From Chitinophaga fulva (GTDB taxonomy: Bacteria > Bacteroidota > Bacteroidia > Chitinophagales > Chitinophagaceae), in the NCBI RefSeq assembly GCF_012927205.1, contig NZ_JABBGC010000001.1, forward strand, positions 1,612,001 to 1,676,000: a DNA stretch of 64,000 nt, written 5' to 3'. The notes under the pieces were generated by a model, which did no database searches, had not been told where the DNA came from, and was given only the letters and a program-made list of their open reading frames with translations. Of this stretch, positions 26,815 to 36,563 are shown piece by piece; positions within the stretch are counted from its first letter, which is position 1; each line of letters starts with the position of its first letter. The position numbers were made by a program, and so were the translations under genes.

Positions 26815-29184
26815 ATGACGCACAATTACATTAAAGTCGCCTATCGAAATATTATCCGTAACAGGGTCTTTTCTGTTATTAATATCCTGGGGCTGGCGTT
26901 GGGCATAGCGTCGAGCCTGCTGTTATTGTTGTGGATACAAGATGAATGGCGCACAGGGAGGTACTATGATAACCTCGGATCGTTGTTCCGGATCATGGAA
27001 AATGAAATCGCTGACGGGCGGACGGTCACAGATGAAGACACGCCCGGGATCCTGGCGGAAGAGCTTAAAATGCAGATACCGGAAATCGCATTCGCAGCGG
27101 GACTATCACAGCATGAAAACCACATATTGACGGTCGGCGAAAAAGTGTCCCGGCTGTCAGGATGCTTTGCAGGAGCGGATTGGTTTAATATGTACAGTAT
27201 TCCTTTGCTGGCAGGCTCACCTGCATCGGCACTCAATGAACCGAATAATATCGCTGTTTCCCGTAAAGTGGCAGAGACATTTTTCAAAGATGCCCAAACT
27301 GCATTGGGAAGTATCATCCGGATGGATAACGGGACTGATTGTAAGGTAACGGCCGTCTTTGAAGACCTGCCCGCCAACTCACTGGATAAGTATGATTACC
27401 TCCGTAACTGGAATGTATTTTTGAAAAGAGAGCCCTGGCTGAATGTGTGGGAGAACGCCGGGCCTGGTACCCGCATCCGCCTTAAACCCAATGTAGATCC
27501 ACAGGTAGTCAATGCCAAACTGAAAACTTTCCTGAAAGGCCGAAACAAGGACATTAATGCCTCCTTTAATATTGAGCTGTTCCTGCAACCGGAAGCGGAT
27601 GCCTGGCTGTATTCCAATTTTACAAATGGGCGCCGCGATGGTGGCCGCATTGAATATGTGCGGCTCTTCCTCATCGTTGCTGTTTTTATATTGGTGATAG
27701 CTGCCATTAATTTCATGAACCTCGCTACTGCGCGGTCTGTAAAACGCGCAAAGGAAGTGGGCATCAGGAAAGTGGTGGGGGCACGCCGGCTTTCCCTGAT
27801 CTGGCAATTCATGTATGAAGCATTGCTGATGACGTGTATGGCTGCTATGGTAGCGGTGGCGGCTGTCTGGTTAAGCCTGCCACTTTTTAATCTCCTGACA
27901 GGCAAACACCTGGTGCTACCGGTAAGTGAACCGCTTTTCTGGATGGCGCTCTTGTTGTTGTTGGTTGTTACAGCGTTGTTGTCAGGAAGTTATCCTGCCT
28001 TTTTTCTGTCGTCTGTGCAACCGGTGCGGGTATTGAAAGGCGTGCTGAAGACGGGCCCGGAAGCTCATCTGATCAGGCGCGGACTGGTAGTCTTCCAGTT
28101 TGTATTGTCCATGCTGATGATCGTAGGTACCATCGTGGTATATCAACAACTACAGTACGTGCAGACAAAGAACCTGGGATTTGATCGGGAGAACCTGATC
28201 GTGATACCCGCAGAGGGTGCGATCCCTGAAAAATATCAGGCATTTAAACAGGAACTGCTTGAACGAGGTAGTATCAGTGCCGTAACTCACATGCAAACTA
28301 ATCCGTTATCCAACGGTAATACCACTGACGGCGTGCAGTGGGCCGGTAAAAACCCGGATATTGCCATACAATTTAATAATACCAGTGTAGGATATGATTT
28401 TGTGAAAACGATGAAACTGCAGCTAGCCCGTGGCCGGGACTTTTCATCTGCCTTTGGATCAGACTCTGTGAATTACCTGATAAATGAATCTGCTGCAAAA
28501 CGGATGGGCTACGAAGATCCGGTTGGTCAGCCGCTTACCTTCGGGAAGAGGCCTGGTGTAATTGTGGGGGTGCTTCACGATTTCCATTTTAATTCCCTGC
28601 ATGTACCTATCAGGCCGCTCATTGTCCGGTTAAATGAACGTTGGGCATATGGGTTTATACTCATTAAAGCGCAAGCCGGACAAACAAAGCAGGCGCTTGC
28701 CACTGCGGAAGCACTTTGCCGGAAAATGAACCCGCGCTATCCGTTTACGTATTCATTCCTCGATGAGGATTTTCAGAAAGTATACAACAGTGAGGCCGTG
28801 GTAGGAAAATTGATCGGACTGTTTACCTGTCTTTCCATATGCATAGCCTGCCTTGGTTTGTTCGGACTGGCAGCTTTCACAGCGGAGCAGCGGACAAAAG
28901 AAATTGGTGTCAGAAAAGTGTTGGGCGCTTCCGTGACAAATATCGTTGCATTATTGTCCGGCGATTTTTTGAAACTGATTTTGCTGGCTATCGTCATCGC
29001 TTCTCCCATCGCCTGGTATGCCATGAGTCAATGGCTCGAAACATTTAGCTACAGGATTTCCATCTCCTGGATAGTATTGGCATTGTCTGGTCTTATCGCC
29101 GTGTTGATAGCGGGACTGACTATCAGCATCCAAAGCATCAGGGCCGCGCTGGTGAACCCTGTCAACAGTCTGCGTGGAGAGTGA
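26815..29184 (+). CDS. ABC transporter permease (MacB/FtsX type)
   Basis: A 789-residue permease with the Bacteroidota two-part layout. An N-terminal helix (about 18-38) is followed by a MacB periplasmic core domain (about 40-240), an FtsX unit of three helices at about 280-400 (including RAKEVGIRKVVGARRLSL), a further helix near 425-447, a second periplasmic domain (about 450-660), and a second FtsX unit at about 670-785 with the paired motif EIGVRKVLGASVTNIVALL. Such proteins move lipids, peptides or drugs in complexes with an ATPase. No ATPase gene lies beside it, so the partner must be elsewhere. The substrate is unknown. Confidence 0.9.
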   Translation: MTHNYIKVAYRNIIRNRVFSVINILGLALGIASSLLLLLWIQDEWRTGRYYDNLGSLFRIMENEIADGRTVTDEDTPGILAEELKMQIPEIAFAAGLSQHENHILTVGEKVSRLSGCFAGADWFNMYSIPLLAGSPASALNEPNNIAVSRKVAETFFKDAQTALGSIIRMDNGTDCKVTAVFEDLPANSLDKYDYLRNWNVFLKREPWLNVWENAGPGTRIRLKPNVDPQVVNAKLKTFLKGRNKDINASFNIELFLQPEADAWLYSNFTNGRRDGGRIEYVRLFLIVAVFILVIAAINFMNLATARSVKRAKEVGIRKVVGARRLSLIWQFMYEALLMTCMAAMVAVAAVWLSLPLFNLLTGKHLVLPVSEPLFWMALLLLLVVTALLSGSYPAFFLSSVQPVRVLKGVLKTGPEAHLIRRGLVVFQFVLSMLMIVGTIVVYQQLQYVQTKNLGFDRENLIVIPAEGAIPEKYQAFKQELLERGSISAVTHMQTNPLSNGNTTDGVQWAGKNPDIAIQFNNTSVGYDFVKTMKLQLARGRDFSSAFGSDSVNYLINESAAKRMGYEDPVGQPLTFGKRPGVIVGVLHDFHFNSLHVPIRPLIVRLNERWAYGFILIKAQAGQTKQALATAEALCRKMNPRYPFTYSFLDEDFQKVYNSEAVVGKLIGLFTCLSICIACLGLFGLAAFTAEQRTKEIGVRKVLGASVTNIVALLSGDFLKLILLAIVIASPIAWYAMSQWLETFSYRISISWIVLALSGLIAVLIAGLTISIQSIRAALVNPVNSLRGE

Positions 29185-29294
29185 TGCGATGTTTTTCCTG
29201 TCGTCATAAAACAAAAACAAAAGTTAATGTTTAGATAATATCGCTGCTGTTTTTTTGCCCTTATGTTTGCGACTGGAAAAATTGAGAGGAATAT

Positions 29295-29891
29295 ATGAGC
29301 GAAGCTCTACACGACTTATCAGATTATTCACTGTTGGAACAATGCAGGCTCGATAATGTGAAGGCGTTCGAAGTATTGTTCGACCGTTATTCCAGGAGGT
29401 TGTATAACTATGCCCTGAATTATTTACAGGACAAGGGCATTGCAGAAGAAACGATGATGGACCTGATGTTGTGGGTTTGGGAGAAAAGACAACAGCTGGA
29501 CCCGGATGTGCAACTGGCGCCTTATTTATTCCGTGCCATCAAAAATGCCGTTATCAAAGCCATGACAAAAAAGTCATTGGCTATACTGCCCATTGAGCAG
29601 GCATATGATGATGAAACCCTGTTGACCCCGGCGGCAGATAATCATATGAGCTATCACGAATTAACGCAGGTGTATCTTGATAAATTGGATGAACTAAGTC
29701 CTCAACGCCAGCGGGTATTTAAAATGAGCCGTCATGAACACCGTTCCCATGCGGAAATTGCCAAAGAACTGAACCTCTCCCTGTTTACTGTAAAGAATCA
29801 TATTAAAGCTTCCCTGAGCCATTTCCGGCATCACCTGAAAGACTATACGGATGTTACCATGGTAGTCATATTTTATTGGTGGATGCCCTGA
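29295..29891 (+). CDS. ECF sigma factor (Bacteroidota type), head of module B
   Basis: A 198-residue sigma factor. Region 2 covers about 10-85 (KAFEVLFDRYSRRLYNYAL; DLMLWVWEKRQQL). Region 4 covers about 130-185 (LSPQRQRVFKMSRHEHRSHAEIAKEL, then FTVKNHIKASLSHFRHHL). As in the sigma factor at 20156-20713, the last residues are hydrophobic (VVIFYWWMP). It is followed in the same direction by FecR and an STN-type receptor, the usual partner order. The ATG at 29295 gives the normal length. Confidence 0.92.
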   Translation: MSEALHDLSDYSLLEQCRLDNVKAFEVLFDRYSRRLYNYALNYLQDKGIAEETMMDLMLWVWEKRQQLDPDVQLAPYLFRAIKNAVIKAMTKKSLAILPIEQAYDDETLLTPAADNHMSYHELTQVYLDKLDELSPQRQRVFKMSRHEHRSHAEIAKELNLSLFTVKNHIKASLSHFRHHLKDYTDVTMVVIFYWWMP

Positions 29892-29998
29892 TCAGCCGGT
29901 TAATGTTATGTAATTGTTACCTGTGCTAACCCCATTAGCCCCTCCTCTTTTTTTTCTGCCCTATATAAGTGAACGGACCTTCGTTCACAACAATCAAC

Positions 29999-31036
29999 AT
30001 GGCAAATACGATTACGAAAGCATTAATGAACAAATACCTGGATAATCGCTGTACCGCAGAAGAAAAACTGCTGATAGCTGCTTTTATTCAGCAGCCGGAA
30101 GGACAACAGCTACTGGATGAGGTGTTAACGGAGCGGTTAACGGCAGACATGCTGCTGATGGAACAGATCAGGGTGGATGACCAACAGGCGGAAGACTGGA
30201 AAACAACGCTGCGTCAACGTATGGCGGCCATACAGCCGGAACAGGAGCCTATCATGCAAAGGCCGGTGAAGCGGCTCTCTTTCCTGCGCCGTGCTGCTAT
30301 TTGGACCATTCTGGTGTCCGCACTGGGAACAATTGGCGTACACCAATACAGGAAACACAGCAAAGCCACGGCTATGGCGCTGGCCAACCTTGAAAAACAA
30401 AATCCTAAAGGGCAGCGGGCCGTGATCACGCTGGCAGACGGATCAGTCATACATCTGGGGGCAGACAGTAAACTGGAGTATCCGGAAGCATTTAATGGCC
30501 CTACCAGGGAGATCACGCTCACGGGGGAAGCTTTCTTTGAGATCAGTGAAGATCCGGCGCATCCTTTTATTGTACATACCGGTGCTGTGCAAACACGGGT
30601 ATTGGGTACCTCTTTTAAGATCAACGCCTTTAAAGGAACGCCGCTTACTGTAGCAGTGGCTACCGGTAAAGTACAGGTAGAGCACGAAAATAACGGAAAT
30701 GGGTACACGCCAACTGTAGCGGTGCTGACACCTGGTCAACAAGTAACCTGGGACCCTATTGCCAAACACACCGCCATTGCGGAGATGCCGGTGGCGGACA
30801 TTGCCGGCTGGAAGAATGCCCGGCTGGCATTTAACAACAGCACCTTAAGGGAAGTGGCCGATGTACTGGAGCGCTGGTATAATGTGAGCTTCAGTTTTAA
30901 ACAATCAACTACCGCACAGAAGCGGATCACTGTTACACTGTCAGCCAACAGGCCATTGGAGGAAACACTCCGTGTATTGAGTGCCGGCAGCAGATTTACC
31001 TACAAAATAAACAACCGGCAGGTCACTATTCATTAA
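29999..31036 (+). CDS. FecR family anti-sigma factor, module B
   Basis: A 345-residue protein. The N-terminal helical segment (1-95) leads to a membrane helix (about 100-115, AAIWTILVSALGTIGV). The FecR domain follows at about 140-240 (VITLADGSVIHLGADSKLEY; ITLTGEAFFEISED), and the DUF4974 domain occupies about 268-345. I use ATG 29999; a GTG at 29969 would add ten residues without gain. It is the second gene of the module. A hairpin (31081-31114) separates it from the receptor gene. Confidence 0.92.
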   Translation: MANTITKALMNKYLDNRCTAEEKLLIAAFIQQPEGQQLLDEVLTERLTADMLLMEQIRVDDQQAEDWKTTLRQRMAAIQPEQEPIMQRPVKRLSFLRRAAIWTILVSALGTIGVHQYRKHSKATAMALANLEKQNPKGQRAVITLADGSVIHLGADSKLEYPEAFNGPTREITLTGEAFFEISEDPAHPFIVHTGAVQTRVLGTSFKINAFKGTPLTVAVATGKVQVEHENNGNGYTPTVAVLTPGQQVTWDPIAKHTAIAEMPVADIAGWKNARLAFNNSTLREVADVLERWYNVSFSFKQSTTAQKRITVTLSANRPLEETLRVLSAGSRFTYKINNRQVTIH

Positions 31037-31080
31037 CGCGCAAAACAAACATATGCACTAACAGTACACAACTAAAAAAA

Positions 31081-31114
31081 ACGTTCCCGGTATCTGACAA
31101 ATACACGGGAACGT
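31081..31114. other. Intercistronic hairpin between FecR and receptor genes, module B
   Basis: ACGTTCCCGGTAT pairs with ATAC(A)CGGGAACGT around a seven-base loop, in the 187-base gap between FecR and the receptor. A run of A residues precedes it and no T-run follows on the coding strand. It may attenuate or set mRNA stability, as may the hairpin at 19026-19047 in module A. Confidence 0.5.
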
Positions 31115-31223
31115 CTTAAAATGATTTCATCATGCCTGATAAGTTTTGGACGACGAACAGGCACCATGAAAGGAGATACCAGATTTCCCGGAAAACCGGG
31201 ATTAACCAGTAACATTCAAAAGT

Positions 31224-34200
31224 ATGGAAAAAGGATTAAAAAGAAATCCTTTAAGATTTAGCATGCAACCCACCTTCGCCTGCCAACGGGCCCGCCCGGA
31301 GCAAAAACAGCCCGGGGCACTGTTAGAAAAAAGGGAAGGATTAAGGCCTATAATTTATTTCCTGATGAGATGTTCATTTATTGTGCTGGTATTGCAACTC
31401 ACCGCAGCGGGGTTGCTTTTGGCCGCAAATGTAAATAGCCAGGATCTGACCCGGAAAATAAACCTGCAATTGAATAAGGTAGCCCTGAAGGAGGCTTTGC
31501 TCGCCATCGAAAAGCAGAGCGAAGTTAAATTTATGTTACCGGAAGAGTTGCTGGAGAAAACCCATAAAAAAGTGACTGTCAGCAGTACTGATATCCGTAT
31601 CCAGGACGCTTTACACGGCATGCTGGAAAATACCGGCCTGGAATACAAGTTGGTGGAAGGTTACGTGGTGATCGCCCAACAACCGGTGCCCGTGAAGATC
31701 AGCGGTAAGGTCATTGACAGTAAAACCAAAGAAGCCATCCCGGGTGTTTCTGTACGCGTGAAAGGCACTGCTACCGGTGCTTCCACTGATATGAACGGTA
31801 TGTTCAATATTACGGTAGCGCAAAGCGGTGTGACGCTGGTTGTCAGCTATATCGGTTACGAATCAAGGGAAGTGAGGGCCAACGTAGCCGGTGGTACCAT
31901 GATCATCGCACTGACCGTTTCCAGTAAACAGCTCAGTGAGGTGACCGTCAACGCACGCCGCAAGCTCAATACAGATATCGCGGTATTACAGGACCGTAAA
32001 AATGCCGCTATCGTACAGGATGCGATATCTGCCGCACAGATAGAACGTACCGGCAGTATCACCACCACGCAGGCGTTGCAGAAAGTATCCGGTGTAACCA
32101 TTACCGATGATAAATATGTAGCGATCCGTGGCCTTGGTGACCGTAGCGTAATCGGGCAGCTGAACGGCGTACGCCTGGCCTCTTCCGATCCCGACAGAAG
32201 TGCCATTCCGCTGGACCTCGTACCGGCTTCCCTCCTCGATAATATCACCATCTTCAAAACAGTTACCCCAGACAAGCCCGCTGATGCGGCCGCCGGTATC
32301 GTGGAACTGAAAACGAAATCCGTTCCAGACAGCGCGATATTCACCGTCATCGCACAAACCGGTTTCAATTCCAACATCGGCCCCAATGGCAAAGTGAACA
32401 GTTTCTATAACAGTGACATGGGATTCTTCGGTACCAAAGTCAATAAAAAAGACCTGACTTCCGAGTTCCTGGACCTGTCTAAACAATATCCCGGCGGATT
32501 ATCCCAGATACAAAAACTGATCGCCAACAGCCCCAACAGTCCGGCCTTGCAGCAGGAAGCCACCCGCATCAATAAACTGATGCACAGCTTCGATCCGGTG
32601 CTTACCACCAATTACCGCAAAGCGCCGCTGAACCAGCTCTTTTCCGCTACCTATGGCAACAGCTTCAAATTATTCGGAAAACATACCTTGGGTGTCATAG
32701 CCGGCGCCAACTACTACAGCCGTACTACCGATATCTATGGTGGAGATCTTACCCAGTATAGTGTTTACCAGGGTGTGATCACCGGTAACAAAGATGTCTA
32801 CAGTCCGCGGAACATACCCAACTACATTACCCCGAACAACCTGTTCATGGGTAAATATCAAACCTATAAAGAGAACACAGGAACACAAACAATCAACTAT
32901 GGAACATTGACGGGGTTGACATATAAGTTCAACCCCCGTCATGAAATCAGTATGCAGTACCTGGGAAGCTGGGGCAGTGAGGCGCAGGCCATCAACATGT
33001 ATGGTCAATACCAGTATGCTGGTTTGCCCGGGGAAGTAAACAGCACTATCTACTCATTGAAGCAGACATACCGCACGCTGCATACTTTCAACCTGCAGGG
33101 AGAGCATAAGTTCATGAAAGGGGAATACAGCCCCCGCCTGAGCTATAATGTGGCTACTTCCAACTCTTCACAGAATGATCCGGACTATCGTTTTGTTACG
33201 CTGACGGATTATACTCCGCGCAAAGGAGGATACTACTTTAAACCCGGTGTAGGCGTGTTTCCCGGCGAGGGCAGTTTAGTATATACAGATCATCTGTATG
33301 CACTCAACTCCGGTTATGTGAATGGATATGGTACCTATGGTATTATACAGGCAGAACCTAATGGCCGCCGCTGGCGCAGGCTGAAAGAAACGAACTACAA
33401 CTATAAAGCCGATGTAACGCTGCCTTTCCCATTGTTTGGCAGGAAGCAGGAGTTTAAAACCGGTGTAAACTACCTGAATCGTGACCGTAGTTTCCGGGAG
33501 AACATGTTGTTCCTGCCCGGCTCTAACTTCTCTACCTTTGGCGCCTATCCGCTGTACGCAGTGGAGGGTAACCTGAACCGCCTCGTAGGCCCGGAAATGA
33601 TCGGGATCAAAGTCCCGGGAGGCAATACCGGTGAAGGTGCCAATCCCATAGGCGGCTTCCTGTATAATAGCCAGAAATCTCCCAACAACTACACCGGTTT
33701 CTTTGAAACCAATGCCTTTTATGGTATGATGGACCTGCGTTTACCGGGTGATCTGCGTCTTACCGGCGGGGTGCGTTTTGAGAAAACCAATATTCAGTCT
33801 GCCGTGGATACTTCCGATGTATACCTCGATCCGGCGCTGACAGCCGCAGATGGTGACGGGAAGAAAATACCGGTGGTACTGATTAATCCCAACACCCGTT
33901 ATCAGACAGGTTATAAACCTTTTTACTCTTTCAACCTTACTTATACGCCGCTGGAAAGCATGAATTTCCGCGTAGGCTATAACACTACACTGGCAAGGCC
34001 GGAGCTGCGTGAAATCACCAACGTGTTTGAGTTTGATGCCTTCCAGATGGGCCTGGTGGTAGGTAACCCCAACCTGGTGAACCAACATACCGAAAACCTC
34101 GATTTCAGATGGGAATGGTTCCCTAATCCGGGAGAAGTGCTGTCAGTGTCGTTGTTCGGTAAGAGAATACAGAACCAGCTGGTGAAAGTATTCAGCCTGA

Positions 34201-34802
34201 AAACAGAAGGTCTTGCTGCCAAGTATCCGGAATATCCCACCATTCAGTTCCAGAACGACCCTAATGAAGGTAAAGTATGGGGCGTAGAGCTGGAGGTGGT
34301 GAAAGACCTGGGACGGCTGTATGCGCCGCTGAAGAATTTCAACATCGGTTCCAACCTGTTGCTGGCACAGAGCCTCATAAAAAAATCAACTGAACGGTAT
34401 AAGGCCAACAAATCCCTCGATCGTCATACGCCGGAATACAGCCCGCTGTTTGAGCAGGCGCCCTACTCTGTGAATGCCTGGCTGAATTATAAGAACGGCA
34501 AATCCGGTACCGACCTGACCGCCACCTTCAACATGGTAGGTGAGCGCCTGGTGCAAATCAACCTGACCGGTGAACCGGACCTCTACACCCGTCCTGTACC
34601 TGTGCTGGACTTCATCTTCACACAGCGCGTTACCAAACGGCTGCTGTTTAAAGGATATGCGAAGAACATCCTGAACCCGGCGATAGAAACCGTATATGCA
34701 GCGCCGGGCACCGGCGGTCTGTGGTATGGCAATAAATACACCAACCGCAGCTTTAAGCGCGGCAGTGAAATTATGCTGGGCTTTACTTATAATCTGTTCT
34801 AA
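31224..34802 (+). CDS. TonB-dependent receptor with STN and carboxypeptidase-like domains, module B
   Basis: A 1192-residue receptor. A long basic N-terminal region precedes the signal helix (about 50-70, IVLVLQLTAAGLLLAANV). An STN domain covers about 80-155 (INLQLNKVALKEALLAIEKQ), a carboxypeptidase-regulatory domain about 157-245 (GKVIDSKTKEAIPGVSV), and a plug about 255-370 with the VAIRGLGDRSV motif. A barrel follows and ends in YNLF. The STN domain and the position after an ECF sigma/FecR pair predict that it signals its own occupation. No SusD gene follows; instead DUF4397-like and fasciclin lipoproteins do. The substrate is unknown. Confidence 0.93.
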   Translation: MEKGLKRNPLRFSMQPTFACQRARPEQKQPGALLEKREGLRPIIYFLMRCSFIVLVLQLTAAGLLLAANVNSQDLTRKINLQLNKVALKEALLAIEKQSEVKFMLPEELLEKTHKKVTVSSTDIRIQDALHGMLENTGLEYKLVEGYVVIAQQPVPVKISGKVIDSKTKEAIPGVSVRVKGTATGASTDMNGMFNITVAQSGVTLVVSYIGYESREVRANVAGGTMIIALTVSSKQLSEVTVNARRKLNTDIAVLQDRKNAAIVQDAISAAQIERTGSITTTQALQKVSGVTITDDKYVAIRGLGDRSVIGQLNGVRLASSDPDRSAIPLDLVPASLLDNITIFKTVTPDKPADAAAGIVELKTKSVPDSAIFTVIAQTGFNSNIGPNGKVNSFYNSDMGFFGTKVNKKDLTSEFLDLSKQYPGGLSQIQKLIANSPNSPALQQEATRINKLMHSFDPVLTTNYRKAPLNQLFSATYGNSFKLFGKHTLGVIAGANYYSRTTDIYGGDLTQYSVYQGVITGNKDVYSPRNIPNYITPNNLFMGKYQTYKENTGTQTINYGTLTGLTYKFNPRHEISMQYLGSWGSEAQAINMYGQYQYAGLPGEVNSTIYSLKQTYRTLHTFNLQGEHKFMKGEYSPRLSYNVATSNSSQNDPDYRFVTLTDYTPRKGGYYFKPGVGVFPGEGSLVYTDHLYALNSGYVNGYGTYGIIQAEPNGRRWRRLKETNYNYKADVTLPFPLFGRKQEFKTGVNYLNRDRSFRENMLFLPGSNFSTFGAYPLYAVEGNLNRLVGPEMIGIKVPGGNTGEGANPIGGFLYNSQKSPNNYTGFFETNAFYGMMDLRLPGDLRLTGGVRFEKTNIQSAVDTSDVYLDPALTAADGDGKKIPVVLINPNTRYQTGYKPFYSFNLTYTPLESMNFRVGYNTTLARPELREITNVFEFDAFQMGLVVGNPNLVNQHTENLDFRWEWFPNPGEVLSVSLFGKRIQNQLVKVFSLKTEGLAAKYPEYPTIQFQNDPNEGKVWGVELEVVKDLGRLYAPLKNFNIGSNLLLAQSLIKKSTERYKANKSLDRHTPEYSPLFEQAPYSVNAWLNYKNGKSGTDLTATFNMVGERLVQINLTGEPDLYTRPVPVLDFIFTQRVTKRLLFKGYAKNILNPAIETVYAAPGTGGLWYGNKYTNRSFKRGSEIMLGFTYNLF

Positions 34803-34835
34803 CGGTAACGGTTATCCGGAATAAAAAAAAAGACA

Positions 34836-36545
34836 ATGAAACATATTTCCATTATAGCAGGTGTGTTGCTGGCAGGAGCCGGTTTGATGGCGTCCTGCAA
34901 CAAAGATAAAATGGACCACCTGTATGACAACAGGATCATTCAGGATGCCCGGGGGAATTCCGGCGTCCGGATCGTGAACCTGGGGCCTTACAGCCAGGTA
35001 ATTGCCAATAATGATACACTGACCAATTTCGTGTTACTGCCATACAACTCAGGCAAATACGAGTATCCGACGACTAAATTTTTTCCTGACAAAGGCCGTC
35101 TTGGTACTACGTGGACGGTTCCGCGTGAGTTTTTTCAAAACAACGGCGCCGCACATCTGAGAATAGAATCAAAGGAGCTGGTAGATAATGATATTCCGGT
35201 AGAAGTGGATGTAAAGGATGATTACAGCCCTGCTGATTATTATATCATCCGTGGCCCTTTCCTGCTTACCGGTAATATACCGCAGGTCAACAAAATTCCA
35301 CGTTCCGTGGAGGCGCCTTCCCGCCCGGACCATTTCAAGATCCGGATCGTGAACCTGGCCTCGGGTATCAAGCGCCCTGAAAGTAACCAAGACCTGATCA
35401 ACGGGCCATTGTCGCTGGCATTTGCAGATGGTACGCTGATTAACGCTGCTACTTCCAATGTAGTTCCCGGCAGTTGGTCTGAATATGTGGAAGTGCCATA
35501 TGGTACCTACCAGTTCAAAGTACTGACTGCCGCCGGCACACAGGTAACTGCGTCCGGAGGTCCCAGGGAGGAAGGTGCAGCGATGGTTGATCGCGCCACT
35601 TCTACCATTACCAGGGGCACCCTCCGTCCGGTATCTACCGGGCTAACTTTTGCGCCTATACGGACTTATCAGCCAGGCGGCATATATACGATCGTTATTT
35701 CACCGCAGATACTGCCTTATGATGTGCCGGGTAGCAACGATGAATCTGTTTTTACCCAGAATACCTTTCAGATCATAGCAGATATTGCTGATCCGGCGAA
35801 TATAACTTACGGGCGTGTACAGGTAGTGAACGCCTTGCCCGGCGCGGCTGGCCTGGGCCTGAAAGTAAATGGCGGACAGGTGAGCAGCAATATCGCTTAT
35901 GGTAACGCCAGCGAATATACGAATGTAGTGTCCGCGATGGCTACCCTCGAAGCAACAGATGCATCCGGTAAAGTACTGGCTACTGTTAATAAAATGGTGA
36001 GCCCGGGAGGCAATTACACCGCCTGGGTATATGCTGATGCCAAAGGCACGCCACAGATAACCGTCGCTGCTAATAACCTTAGCGCAGGCGTATTCCTGCC
36101 CCGTGGTGATGGACAGGATGGATCTTTCTCCCGTCTTCAGTACAAATTTCCTTTTCATTTCCGCTTCTATAACTTCTGCCCGGACTTACCTAATGTGAAT
36201 TTCACCGCCCCTAACGGCCAGGAGTTCGGCAGGTATGGCGTTACCCGCGGATTGCAGCCGGGCGTTATCCCTGAGGACGGCGCTAATACTGTTGCATTCA
36301 TGGCAGACAACCCTTATCAGATCATGGCATTCCAGTCAAACCCCGGCGTGTTTCCCGGTACATGGCTCACACAGGTGCCAGTGGTGAAAAGTACCGATCT
36401 GATAGCGCGGAAAGAATTGTATGTCCGTGGTGGTATACCTGACCAGGAGCCCGGTTTTTATACCATTGCGCTGATAGGAAGAAATGGTACCGGTGCGCCT
36501 GAGGCGTCCAAAGCGAAGATGATCATTGTTAAACATAACCGGTAG
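34836..36545 (+). CDS. DUF4397-like surface lipoprotein, module B
   Basis: A 569-residue lipoprotein with lipobox MASC (Cys21) followed by NKDK. It contains three related beta-rich segments that begin with the R(I/V)VN motif: GVRIVNLGPYSQVI near residue 47, FKIRIVNLASGIKRP near 167, and GRVQVVNALPGAAGLGLKVNG near 328, consistent with DUF4397-type domains. It starts 33 bases after the receptor and is probably cotranscribed. It is larger than its counterpart in module A (14797-15594). No enzyme motif is seen. Confidence 0.72.
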   Translation: MKHISIIAGVLLAGAGLMASCNKDKMDHLYDNRIIQDARGNSGVRIVNLGPYSQVIANNDTLTNFVLLPYNSGKYEYPTTKFFPDKGRLGTTWTVPREFFQNNGAAHLRIESKELVDNDIPVEVDVKDDYSPADYYIIRGPFLLTGNIPQVNKIPRSVEAPSRPDHFKIRIVNLASGIKRPESNQDLINGPLSLAFADGTLINAATSNVVPGSWSEYVEVPYGTYQFKVLTAAGTQVTASGGPREEGAAMVDRATSTITRGTLRPVSTGLTFAPIRTYQPGGIYTIVISPQILPYDVPGSNDESVFTQNTFQIIADIADPANITYGRVQVVNALPGAAGLGLKVNGGQVSSNIAYGNASEYTNVVSAMATLEATDASGKVLATVNKMVSPGGNYTAWVYADAKGTPQITVAANNLSAGVFLPRGDGQDGSFSRLQYKFPFHFRFYNFCPDLPNVNFTAPNGQEFGRYGVTRGLQPGVIPEDGANTVAFMADNPYQIMAFQSNPGVFPGTWLTQVPVVKSTDLIARKELYVRGGIPDQEPGFYTIALIGRNGTGAPEASKAKMIIVKHNR

Positions 36546-36563
36546 CCCTAAACTGTTAAACGT

